The notes beneath the pieces are model-generated. The model did no database searches. It saw only the letters and a program-made list of their open reading frames with translations, and was not told the origin of the DNA. 64,000 nt of DNA from Prostheceraeus crozeri (Eukaryota > Platyhelminthes > Polycladida > Euryleptidae), in assembly GCA_907163375.1 (NCBI GenBank), contig CAJQUW010000515.1:124001-188000 (forward strand), given 5' to 3'. Numbering within the stretch: the first letter of the stretch is position 1; the number at the start of each line of letters is the position of its first letter. Shown one piece after another: positions 53,305-63,448 of this stretch. The position numbers and the translations under genes were made by a program.

Positions 53305-53331
53305 CTACTCATATTCAATCTGAAACTTTAC

Positions 53332-53994
53332 CTCATCAGTAGCATCTTCCTCCTTCCGAGTGTTGTCAAGAAATAACGGGCAGTGATCTCGATCAAAGAG
53401 AACCGTTGACGGTGTCAGAGACTTCCTCAGAGTTCCTGCTGATTTGCAGCGTCTTTGTCTCTTCCTTTGAGGTTTGTTTCTCTTTGTTGTGCTCGTCCAA
53501 GCTTCCCTGATGTTCCGTTCGTGAATTTTATGGTTGCCAACTCGCTTTCGTCCATTCATTTCATCTTCGATTTCTTCAATTCGATCACAACTATCATTGA
53601 CGTCATCTTTATTACCACCGCCACCCTCTCCGCCTCCTTCATTCGCGGGAGAGAAGTTGGAACTCAATGAGGAAATTGTTCCAGCGCTTCTCACAAACGG
53701 AGAATTATTCTGAGAAGGGTTTGGGTCAGGTTCGTCGTCATCTGGATCTCTCTTTTTCTCTTTATCCACATTCGCAGCTTCGCGGCAGCTTTCAAACTGT
53801 TCAATCTCATGATCTGCAGCGAATCTGACTGACTTGGGCCTTTCTCCAGTTGTGGATGGTCGTCGTTTTGGACGAATAATCGGACCCTGATCCATCGCAG
53901 GCTGTGTCAGAGGTCTCTCCGAAAACTGAAGGTCTTGAGACGACAAAAGACGAAGTAATTCCGCTGTATGAGCTGGCAAAAGAAAGGGCGACAT
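53332..53994 (-). CDS. First coding exon of a host gene, disordered protein with RVxF motif
   Basis: The frame runs from an ATG for 221 codons to a donor GAG|GTAAAG in phase 0; without splicing it would stop 8 codons later at 53305. The encoded protein is mostly disordered: a short N-terminal helix (TAELLRLLSSQD), a basic segment with KSVRF at residues 54-58 (fits the RVxF protein phosphatase 1 docking consensus) followed by acidic HEIEQFE, a Gly/Asp/Glu-rich middle, and a basic KRNKPQRKRQRRCK stretch near residue 175 that could be a nuclear localisation signal. The family is not recognised. Composition and codon use differ clearly from the AT-rich flanks, which supports a real gene. Confidence 0.65.
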
Positions 53995-54220
53995 AGTATA
54001 TCAAATAAAAGAAGGATAAACAACTATTGCAAATCTGAGGGAAGCTTGCGGAATCAATATAAATCGTTGGTTCAGTTGAGATACTAGCACATGTATGAGG
54101 ATAATACTAATCGACGAAAAACATTCTACTGAATACTAGCCTATAGACGCGAGGGATTGTCGATGGTTAATATGTCATCAATGCATCAAAGAAGATGCTG
54201 TAGTAAGCACAGAAAGGTTT

Positions 54221-54306
54221 ACTGCACCGGTGATTATTGTCACAGACCGCCGAATTGCGCAGCTATCTCGAAAGGAACGGGTTCAATCCCTTCTTAGTGC
54301 ATTTTT
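54221..54306 (+). repeat. tRNA-like remnant
   Basis: A B-box-like GGGTTCAATCCC and partly pairing ends (TGCAC and AGTGCA) followed by a T run resemble a decayed tRNA or SINE head. The A box is poor. Confidence 0.25.
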
Positions 54307-55792
54307 CATATTTTATTTACTTGGTCGTTGAAGATCAAGATTCTATAAAAATCTGAAAAGCCTGCGATTTCAATGAAATAATAATTCATTTCAACTTGGT
54401 GATGCGACGTCGAGAAAAATTGCCTGTAACTACCATTACAGTCAGTTACTATCTAATGAAAAATTGGTAACAGGTCTTATCTTAGATTCCTTACTAATTC
54501 CTCAGAAATGAGAGTCAAGCTGAATTACCTTTGATAGTCTCTTTATTGTCATTTTTTCACTGCGAGGAGGTGTCTTTTATGCACTTTCTTTTTCACATTG
54601 ACTTCATTAATGATTATCATAAACTATATCCTTTCTAATGATTAGCAAATTGACTGATATCTAAACAAAGGAAGTGATTGAAACATTCATGCCTCTGGAA
54701 CTGATAGTTGTTCTTTCACAGCTTGTCGAGGCAAATTAACAGATTGCCATGTTCAACGCGAGATTTTAACGCCTAATTATTCAGCGAACTCTTATAAAAT
54801 GTAAAACATTCTTCTTTGAATGGAATCACGACATTTTCCAACAATAACTACCAAGAATCAACTGATCAGCTGAGATGTTACTAAGAGCCCATTTTTTCAT
54901 TCAAGAGAATTAGGAGAAGTTATCAAATTTACACTTATTGACAATTTGAATCTTCTTGATCTTGTAGTGCATGAGGTAACTAATTGAGAAAATAAATAAC
55001 TAATTATACTCACAGTACAAACAGTGAGTAAGAATGATTGTTTTCATGGCAAGAATTGCTATCGCTTAATCGACACCAGAAACGCCTTTCACCTCGTATT
55101 TATACGATGTTTCAATTGGAAATGACTTTGAACTTTTAAGATTCGCTGTTTAGGAAGTACTCTCGTATCACAATTCAATGTCTTCAAAAAGCATCAAGCA
55201 GTGATGCGAATTACATGAAATTCGCAGCAGTATTTGCGGTGCTGTGATTTTCATATAGACCAACTCCGTAAACATGAATTATAGAAAAAGTTTTATTTTT
55301 TCAATTTCGAATTAAGTGGGTTAAAGACCTGACCAACTACAGACACTTGTTCTTCATAGCACTTCAAATCGAAGCCTCTATTTTAATAAAAGGTTGAACA
55401 AATTTCTTCCCTAGCAAATGAAGTGAAATTTCGTCTCCGCATCAATTTTATTTGGCCGAATGCACTCAATAGCAGTTCAATAATGGCTTTCGTAGATATT
55501 CATCTGTAACAGAAACTTGTGGAACTGATATCAAGAATAAATGAAAACAATCATAGACACGATAACTAATTAATCCAAGTCTCAGTGATGAAGAAAGAAG
55601 ATTTATTTCTTGAATAATTTCTCTTATTTTAAGCGAGAGAAGCCAATTCTCAGCTGATTTCAAATTTGTCTGTGTCTCATTAAAACCAAATGCCACAGAG
55701 CTTCATACATCGGTACTTAAAAGATGACGGCTTTCTATACACAACAGAATACAGAATTTCTGTATTTCAAACATAGATCTAGTGCGTAGATC
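54307..55792. other. Noncoding stretch with a dispersed repeat
   Basis: No gene is supported. It contains the second copy of the dispersed repeat (54,592-54,772). Confidence 0.4.
54592..54772. repeat. Dispersed repeat, copy 2
   Basis: Same family and orientation as 49,199-49,382, sharing CACATTGACTTCATTAATG and CAGATTGCCATGTT. Confidence 0.6.
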
Positions 55793-57543
55793 TATATATG
55801 TAGACGAACAGAAAAACGAACCACCACAATGTCTTTCTCACTTCATTCCACGATTTACCGCGTTGTGACGCCAGAGGTCATCAAAGTTCACGAAATTATG
55901 TAAATCGGTATCATAGATATGGAATGCATATTTAAAATGAGTTCTTTGATCTTTTTGATCTAAATAGGCTTATAACAATTGGTATTGATAAATAAACTTC
56001 TCATAAACAGTGGATACCACGATTTTTGAGATTACGCATTGGTCTACTATGCAGGAAAATAATGCCGAAAGTGCAAAGTATGGAATTAACTGAGAATTCG
56101 TTCGGATTACAAATTACTGTCGCTATAAAATCAATCAACAATAGAGAAATTGTGTCCATTGAATTAAGACGTGACTCGTCATATGACTGACGCTGAACGG
56201 TGGTAGGCAATAGAGATGATTAAGGCTGGTCGGCCTTATAGGACTGTCGTCCGATATTTCAACAGATCCCATAAAACCATTAGGAATTTGTGGATTAAGA
56301 CGAGCAACACGGGCAGTGTGAAACACGGTTGCTGTGCTATCAACCAACGCCAGACAACAGCCTGGGTCGATCGACGCCTTGTGAGAAGAATGGTTCGAGG
56401 TAACCCAGCCATGCCCGCTAGCCTTTCTCGCCTACTATGGAGGGAAAGCAGTAAATTCGGGAATGTCCTGACCGCAACTACAGTTCGACGAGGATTTCGG
56501 GAGGCTGGCTTGCAAGGAAGAATAATGTTACGAGGACCTCATCTACCACAAGCTCATGTTTCCTGTAGAGCATGGGCAATGCAACGGGTGCATTGGAGGC
56601 TGTGTCAATGGAGACGTGTCATCTTCACAGATGAAAGTCGTTTTCGTCTGTTTCGTGCGAACGGAAGGATTCTTGTTTGGCGCGAACCGAAACAGTCTCT
56701 TCTACAGAACCACGGTCAAGTGTCGGAACATCAAGGACCATCATTTCATGCCTGTGGAGGGATCTCCTACGAAGGATCTCCTATCCTCATCTCCTCCCTT
56801 TCATCCAAGAGAAGCATAGTGGCCCATCGGAATGCACTCTCCAGGAAGACAATGCTGCTCCTCATACGGTAGCTGTGGTTGATCAGTTGAAGCAACATAC
56901 GCAGTTGAGGACATTGCGCTGGCCCTCCAAGTCTCCGGATATGAATGCGATCGGGCATGGTTGGAGTCACATGAAGAGGAAGATCCAACAACAGAGTCCT
57001 CCGCCACAGAACTTGGAACTGCTCTCCAGGTAATGAAGAACTGTTGCGATGAAATCCTTACATGATTTCCTGAAACTGCTTGTCTTGAGCATGCCGAGAC
57101 GAGTAAACAGCTTGCTTGCTTCAGGAGGCGGCTACACGCGACAATGACTGTATAAATTGTAAATGTTGTGTAAATAAATAAAAAGTTAAAATCATCTACG
57201 TCTTCCATTCCTACGCTTGTTTACCACAATTCTCAGTTAATTCCATACTTTGCACTTTCGGCATTATTTTCCTGCATAGTAGACCAATGCGTAATCTCAA
57301 AAATCGTGGTGTCCACTGTTTATGAGAAGTTTATTTATCAATACCAATTGTTATAAGCCTATTTAGATCAAAAAGATCAAAGAACTCATTTTAAATATGC
57401 ATTCCATATCTATGATACCGATTTACATAATTTCGTGAACTCTGATGACCTCAGGCGTCACAACGCGTAAATCGTGGAATGAAGTGAGAAAGACATTGCA
57501 AATTCTTTTGGTGGTTCGTTTCCTCTGTTCGTCAGCATATATA
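55793..57543 (+). mobile_element. Tc1/mariner-type element with about 300-bp TIRs
   Basis: Both ends carry inverted repeats of about 300 bp (55,793-56,100 and 57,230-57,543), starting TATATATG then GACGAACAG and ending near AATTAACTGAGAATT. The start falls in a TA-rich word, so the TA target duplication cannot be placed to the base. The interior is one transposase gene in opposite-strand-free plus orientation. Long TIRs occur in several Tc1-like families. Ends agree well, but the transposase is broken. Confidence 0.88.
56186..57033 (+). pseudogene. Tc1-type transposase pseudogene
   Basis: The reading starts MTDAERW at about 56,186 and has an in-frame stop at 56,207, after which MIKAGRPYRTVVRYFNRSH (first HTH) is open. 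The catalytic parts are VIFTDESRF (first Asp), then, after a frameshift between about 56,780 and 56,860, LQEDNAAPHT (second Asp) and WPSKSPDMNAIGHGW. In the last motif Gly replaces the catalytic Glu of the usual NPIEHxW. The stop, frameshift and lost Glu make it inactive. Confidence 0.85.
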
Positions 57544-59089
57544 CTTTTAACGTAAACTGACTAATTCCCAGAAAAATGCAAGTCTCCTCCATGTACAACG
57601 TGTCTCCAGTGCCAAATGCAAGCGATATTGGAGAATGCGTTGTGATTCATAGTGCTTTATGCTGAATATCCGAAATCTCCAATTATTCAAAAAAAATGAA
57701 AGAGATTGTTGTTGAGTTCTGTGCTGACCCCTGATCAAAGAGCGCCTGCAAACTAACCCTTACTGTACAAGCACATGTGAGACTTTGAAGCTACAGGAAT
57801 CGTTATTTGATTGATTTATTAATAGATGAATCAATTTTAATTGGCGTTAACGTTTGATTATTCAGAAGGACATATCAACTGAACTCTTCGAAGTTCTGAT
57901 CTAAGACATGACAACTTTGCTTTTGGGCATTTGTGAGTGACCAAATCTACAGTACAATAGCTTAACTTACTAGCATCACAATGGGCTTTCAAGAATACGT
58001 GAACGTGTAAACTATCAAAAGATAGTCATAAAAAGGATGTGAGAAATAAGTAAATTAAGAAAAGAAAATGACAATTCATTTTGAATCTTACTTTCTGGTA
58101 AAAATAAAAATGAATTGAATTGCTATGAATTCTTCATTTATCAATAAATAGCGTACTTCTCTAACAGAGCCGCGCGTGGATAATAAATCAACGGACTTTT
58201 ATGTCCACTTATTTGAAGCCGATTTCATGGAACACTGGTGAATCAGATTCTTATTTTTCATTGATAAATTTCAAAATGTCAATACATTCATTGCCACCTG
58301 GATCCAAATTACAAACTGGTGCATGAAAGCTTGAAAACAGCATGAAACACCTATGATTGTCGGGAAATCTTTATTATCAAAAACATCACGCTGAATTATC
58401 TGCACTATAACACAGACAATTGTAAAAAACAAAATTGCTTTCCTCTTTACAATAGATCATAATTCTAATTTCTCTTTGTTGAATTCCTCTTTTTGCAAGT
58501 TAGCCTCACAGTTCAGTGATTCATGATTTGTGATGATGGTGATTCACGTTTCATGGTGATTCAAATTTGTGATTCATCATCGCCGGCATGATCTTGCTCT
58601 GTGTCATTTAAAGAGGAAGAAACAACTATCCTGTTCGATACCCACCGCCTAAAAAATCATCCACACAATTCCATAAAGGGATCTGCAGCATATACCCGGT
58701 AGCTATGATCCAAGTAATCGCTAAATTCATTGATAAACCAACACTGTCTGTGACAATTTTTCCCATAATTTAAAATACTGAAAGTCATATAAGCGCGGAT
58801 TTTGCTAAGCCATACATCATAGATCATTATAGGCTTACCTGAACCCATTTTTAGTAATCATTGTTGCATCAATTATCAATCATTTCCGATGAAAGTTTAT
58901 CAAATGTCGCTTTAAGTTGGATGCATGCGACTCGACTCCTTCCATCTTGTTGATGTGTGCTTCACACGGTTTTTCTACAGTCTCTACCAGGCAAGAAATC
59001 CCCATCCTTCTCCAAAAAATGCGAGTACAATTTTGATTTTAATATAACCTTTGGAGGAGCCATCATACACGATTAACATAAGGGTATAA
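57544..59089. other. Noncoding stretch
   Basis: No gene is supported. GTGATTCA occurs four times between 58,516 and 58,576. Confidence 0.4.
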
Positions 59090-60135
59090 TAATAATAATA
59101 TCTTTATTAGTCCACTGCTAAGTACATAGAATCGGTCAACGTTACACAATGAACACGATGACAATATGAAAGGCAAAAAAGAAATGCAATGCAAGCTCAC
59201 TCAACAAAGGAATAAAAGTAAGACACTAAAAAACTATTTACAATACTTGATAAACGAATTACAGAAGCGAGAAGTTTTGGCAAAAGGTGGATACAACATG
59301 GATTGTGATCTAGTGCAAACTCTTTGAGATGGCCTCATCTCGAACATATCCCTGAGAGGGTGGTCAAGCGATTTCAAAATGCAGCTGAACAGTTTACTAC
59401 ATGCCTGATTTGCCGATGAAATAAGGGGAGCATCATTGGACAAGTCAATGATTCGAAAAACTCGGCTTTGAACGCGTTCGAGATCAGACAACAGGTATTG
59501 AGACAAATTGCAAAAACAAGCGAAGGAATAAAGTAACACAGAGCGAATGAATGAAATGTAACACTCAACAATGAGATTTTGTCACAGCCACAGCAACGGA
59601 GGTTTCTAATGGTAAAAATCCTTCTAGAAGCCTTTCTTATCACCTATCTGACATGGTCATTCCATTTCAAATTGCTCGAAAAAATGACACCTAAGTACAA
59701 AAAGGAATGAACTTGCTTCAGAACAGTGTCATCAGAGACACAAACAGGTGACAGTGTTAATCTCGACTTAGTGATGACATCCATCAACAGGCATTTGTTT
59801 TCATTTACAGGGAGAGATACAGAATTAGACCAAATGACAAGATTGCGCTATTCAAGTTGGAGGCCATCATCCGATGAATGTCTAACAAAATGAAGGAAAA
59901 GGAAATCATCAGCGTATTTTATCAACGAAGTGTTCTTGCAGACTGGTGTCAGGTTGTAGACGGCAAGCACAAAGAGGATAGGACCAAGAACGCTTCCTTG
60001 GGGAACTCCGCTTGTCACAGTGATCCAATCCGAATGCATGTCACTACACAAAACTCGTTGAGATCTGTTTGATAGGAAACTACAGAACCATCTAACTACA
60101 AAAACAGGGAGGGTAAGAGGTAATGGTCTCAAATA
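59090..60135 (-). mobile_element. 5'-truncated LINE fragment with TAA-type tail
   Basis: The minus strand holds the last third of a LINE and ends in AATAAAGATATTATTATTATTA-like sequence (59,090-59,110). Coding similarity is to the LINE at 42-44.9 kb but the tail unit differs (ATT instead of TTAC), so it is a sister family or an altered copy. Confidence 0.8.
59234..60132 (-). pseudogene. LINE reverse transcriptase, C-terminal part
   Basis: The minus strand encodes FVVRWFCSFLSNRSQRVL, TSGVPQGSVLGPILF and IKYADDFLFLHF with the YADD box. In other frames it encodes IRKASRRIFTIRNLRCCGC and the end piece FACFCNLSQYLLSDLERVQ followed by HPLRDMFEMRP. At least two frameshifts separate these (between 59,640 and 59,850, and near 59,540). 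The endonuclease is absent. Confidence 0.82.
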
Positions 60136-60384
60136 AACAGTATTTCATTTTTGTCTCTGATGTGACCTTTGGTGCGTAGGTGTGATCGAGGCTAGGAAGG
60201 CTTGTTTTCTCTACTAAATCATCGAGTGAAGAGACAATCCTTTTTCACTATCACGGTTCATTCCCTCGACTATTACAAGCTTTGCATGCACTGCTGTATC
60301 TGTACTTTTGTTTGACGGAGAAAGTTGACATCAAGACAGTGACAGCCATATGCACAGGGATAATTAATTTGTTTGTATTATATT

Positions 60385-60490
60385 TCGGGTCTAGTTATAA
60401 TTCGGAGTCCGGAATCCTATTATTTGAAAGGACTCCGACTCCGACTGCAGCAAAAATGATAGGACTCTGGGACTCCTACTACGCATCCCT
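60385..60490. repeat. Lone end of the CAGGGATG-type hAT-like family
   Basis: The sequence GACTCCGACTCCGACTGC, then AAAAATGATAGGACTC and a final GCATCCCTG matches the right end at 29,440-29,509. No partner left end was found nearby. Confidence 0.55.
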
Positions 60491-60499
60491 GGTATGAAG

Positions 60500-61950
60500 T
60501 TTTCGCCTCAACGGAAGTACTTATTCGACATGAAACTCGATCATGCAGAGACTCACACCTCGTGTCTGGACATTTTTCATGCACATCCAATAGTCTACAT
60601 CTCCCGTGGATGCTGTATTATCTACTTTTGTCAGCAGGACGCGGTGCGCGCGCATACTCCTCTATTGTCTAGGTAAACAAAGATATCAAGGCCATCAGCT
60701 GGAGGGCGTCTGTCAGCTTCTCGGCTACTGTCTCGGAATCTTCCGTCAATTATTCATTGCAAATGTAAGAAATCAGCAGTGATTATCAAACAGTAATAAA
60801 AATCAATTAATTGCTTGGCAATTTCAATTTCAATTAACCATTTGAAAACACCAATGAAATTGCAATCAATTTGTGATAATTCGTGATTACTAGAGAACAA
60901 ATATTCGATCGAAACCTTGAGATGCGTTCTATTCGTAACCGTTGCACAGGTTTGACGCAGACTTCGGCAATGAAAAGAACTCTCCTGACATTTTTCTCAT
61001 CCTTTTGTAACATGTGAATTACCATGTTTCCTTGAACGAAAAATGATTACGTGTAGAGACAAAAATTACTGATTTTGATCAAAGAACTTTTTCACATTTG
61101 CCATTTCATTATCAACTCGATTGACGGGGAAGCTGTCATTTTTAAACATAATTGCGTAGTGAAATCTAAAATTGTCGATTGTTGAGTTTGTTTAATTCAC
61201 ATCCAGATTACGTAATGATCACATTCTTTTTGACTTGGATTGAAGATTCACGCTCTTTCCTTATGCTGTAGAAAAGGAATCAAAGGAAATACAAGATGAG
61301 GATTCCTGTAATTATTTTCTTTCATAAAGAGAAGATTATGAATAACTTGAAAAAGCAATATCCTAATGAAATGACGTTAGTCTAATAATCAAAATTTGAT
61401 GTCATCTAGTATTGACTTATATTTTATACTCTCACTAAATCTATTCAAGAGATTTTAGAGAACATAGCAGTCAGCGCATTTCTACATTGCCCCCACTCTG
61501 TCTGGGGGGAGGGACCCTATAAACTTGCTAATATTGTTGCAAGACTATTCTGTGATTCTGTGCCTTTTCGTGACATTCAGTGTCTACGCCTGATAAACAC
61601 TTCAAATCTTGCAATTTGAATTATATTGAATTTAAAATTAATGAATTAATCATATTTGAAAAATATTGCAAAACTTTTGCAATTTCTTGCAAAATGAAGC
61701 ATCTCAATCAATTAAAATTACTTATAGACCATTGGAAAAGTGCATATGGAGCTATAACTAGCATATTCATCTACAAATGCATCTATGTCATTATTATTTG
61801 ATAGCGATAACCTTTAAGACCAGGGATAGTGCAAGCTTACTCAGCTCAAATAAACTAATATCAAAATTCTCTCTGAGCAGCATTATTGTTAACTTTAAAG
61901 AGTTAAGACAAATTCGTCTATGTAGCCGAGGCTGCTTGGTTGATAACTCG
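60500..61950. other. Noncoding stretch
   Basis: Nothing recognised; AT-rich. Confidence 0.4.
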
Positions 61951-61962
61951 ACGAGTTAATTT

Positions 61963-61997
61963 GATACTTATATTTCGGCTGCCACAGCCCTTTTCAA
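61963..61997 (-). ncRNA. Degenerate hammerhead-like motif in a PLE end
   Basis: On the minus strand TTGAAAA (two changes from CUGANGA) is followed by a stem II of GGCTG and CAGCC with loop TGG, then GAA, a 3-bp stem III (ATA/TAT, loop TAAG) and C at the expected cleavage position. The layout equals the PLE hammerhead at 49.55 kb, but the core is mutated and stem I is not evident. Confidence 0.45.
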
Positions 61998-62066
61998 AGT
62001 ATAGAGTAGAAAAGATTTGCAAATGGAGTACAAAGCTATATAAAAATGTTTTCAAAAATCAAAATG

Positions 62067-63026
62067 TCATGTATATACCACTGTACAGATATCTTGTCCT
62101 TCATCACGCCTGTTCAGGTCAGGTTGGGCTGTCTTGATTATGAGTGCCTCTTTGAAACGAAGATCTACTGCGTCTTTAGCATGTGACACGCTGAGGCTGC
62201 CAATGGCGGATTTGTTGTAAAATAAGTGCTCTCGAATTCTTGTGTGTAAGGGACGCACTGTACTTCTAATGTAGACAGAACCGCATGAACATTGGATCTT
62301 ATATACCACCATTTTTCTGCCACAGTTGTCATTTTTCGTAGGACAGTTCTTCATTGTGCACGTTTGTTTCAGTTTTGGTTTCTTGAGTTTTTGTTGTAAT
62401 GTTTTCGAGCGATGATAAAGGCGAATGTTTATTTTCTCATGCTGAAAAGCTCTTTTAATATTTCTGTTGACATAATCTGACACAAATGGGACTGACATGT
62501 AGAACGTGGGATAATTGTTCATATTTTTGCGCCTTCTCTTGGAATTTGTTTTGGTTACACTTTTGATGAATTGATTGTCATAATAAAGTATTCGCTCAAA
62601 CTCAGTCAGTGTTCTATCTTCATCTTTCTGTACTGTGGACCTTTCACGTATTCGCTTCACTTCATTTTTGATGGTTGATTCTTTCATTGCAGTTGGTAAA
62701 CTTGATTTGGAATTCATGAAAATGTTCTTCTTTGCCTGCTTCTTATAAAAGGTGAATTTTGGTTGGCTGCTATCTAGATCAACTGTGAAATCAAGAAGGC
62801 TCAATGTCTTGTTTGACTTCGGCAATTCCAGTTCAAATTTGATGTCAGGATGCTGTTCGTTTAAAAAGTTCAAAAGTTCTCTTGCGTCTGATTCGTTTCT
62901 AACCAGACTGAAGCAATCATCAACGTATCGAGCAAATAATTTGCAATGAGGAAAAGATTGTAATGCTTTCTTTTCGATTGTGTCTAAGAATAGGATGGCG
63001 AGAAGTCCGGAGATACTGGATCCCAT
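62067..63026 (-). CDS. PLE reverse transcriptase (C-terminal half) plus GIY-YIG endonuclease
   Basis: The 319-residue open frame begins at MGSSISGLLAILFLD, a Penelope-type RT motif preceded in frame by QQIKGLP, so the true protein extended further upstream. It contains CKLFARYVDDCFSLV (YVDD box), a thumb-like region (LLDFTVDL), a long Lys-rich linker, and a GIY-YIG domain at the end (KMVVYKIQCSCGSVYI, then RIREHL and a CCHH-like cysteine pair CTMKNCP upstream). In the YIG part YIRST replaces the usual YIGxT. No stop interrupts these 319 codons, but the N-terminal half is missing, so the copy is not autonomous. Confidence 0.9.
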   Translation of the reverse strand: MGSSISGLLAILFLDTIEKKALQSFPHCKLFARYVDDCFSLVRNESDARELLNFLNEQHPDIKFELELPKSNKTLSLLDFTVDLDSSQPKFTFYKKQAKKNIFMNSKSSLPTAMKESTIKNEVKRIRERSTVQKDEDRTLTEFERILYYDNQFIKSVTKTNSKRRRKNMNNYPTFYMSVPFVSDYVNRNIKRAFQHEKINIRLYHRSKTLQQKLKKPKLKQTCTMKNCPTKNDNCGRKMVVYKIQCSCGSVYIRSTVRPLHTRIREHLFYNKSAIGSLSVSHAKDAVDLRFKEALIIKTAQPDLNRRDEGQDICTVVYT

Positions 63027-63100
63027 CGGTAGACCTTTGATTTGTTGAGATTGGTCATTGATTTGTTGATTTTTGCCTTATCTCTGGTTTTGGTGCTCCG

Positions 63101-63448
63101 CTTTTCCACGAGTTTGTCTCTATCTGATCATCGTGCTTCGCGTCATATTCTTACTTCGCTAACTATTCACATCGGATTTGTAATCCTTCAGTGTCACCAA
63201 ATATCCTCTTCACACTCTGAATTGTAGTTATCGACTTCTGTCGAGTGCTGTGGTCACGTTCACAATTTCAGTGCACGCATTGCACAGGATTTCGTGATTC
63301 CCGGAATCGGAATCCAAAGTGACAGCTGATTGGCTGTTGTGTGGGTAGTCTGGTGGTGTCAAGGTTCGGTTACAGAGTGCGAGGTACGGGCGTCAATTTT
63401 GCTGCGCAGCATTAAATCTTTTTTCAACTCAGCATCTCATTGTTGATC
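63101..63448 (+). other. Probable LINE 5' untranslated region and boundary
   Basis: Noncoding, leading into the ORF1 start at 63,449. The LINE 5' end lies somewhere after the PLE similarity stops; the exact border is not visible. GC content rises from about 63,230. Confidence 0.4.

Larger units (their letters stand above)
61955..63100 (-). mobile_element. Penelope-like element, 5'-truncated
   Basis: The minus strand runs from within the reverse transcriptase (63.1 kb) to a terminal region with a hammerhead-like motif (61,963-61,997). Upstream of about 63,100 the PLE similarity stops and LINE 5' sequence begins nearby. This is a second PLE family, distinct from the 49-50 kb copy in sequence. 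Confidence 0.85.
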
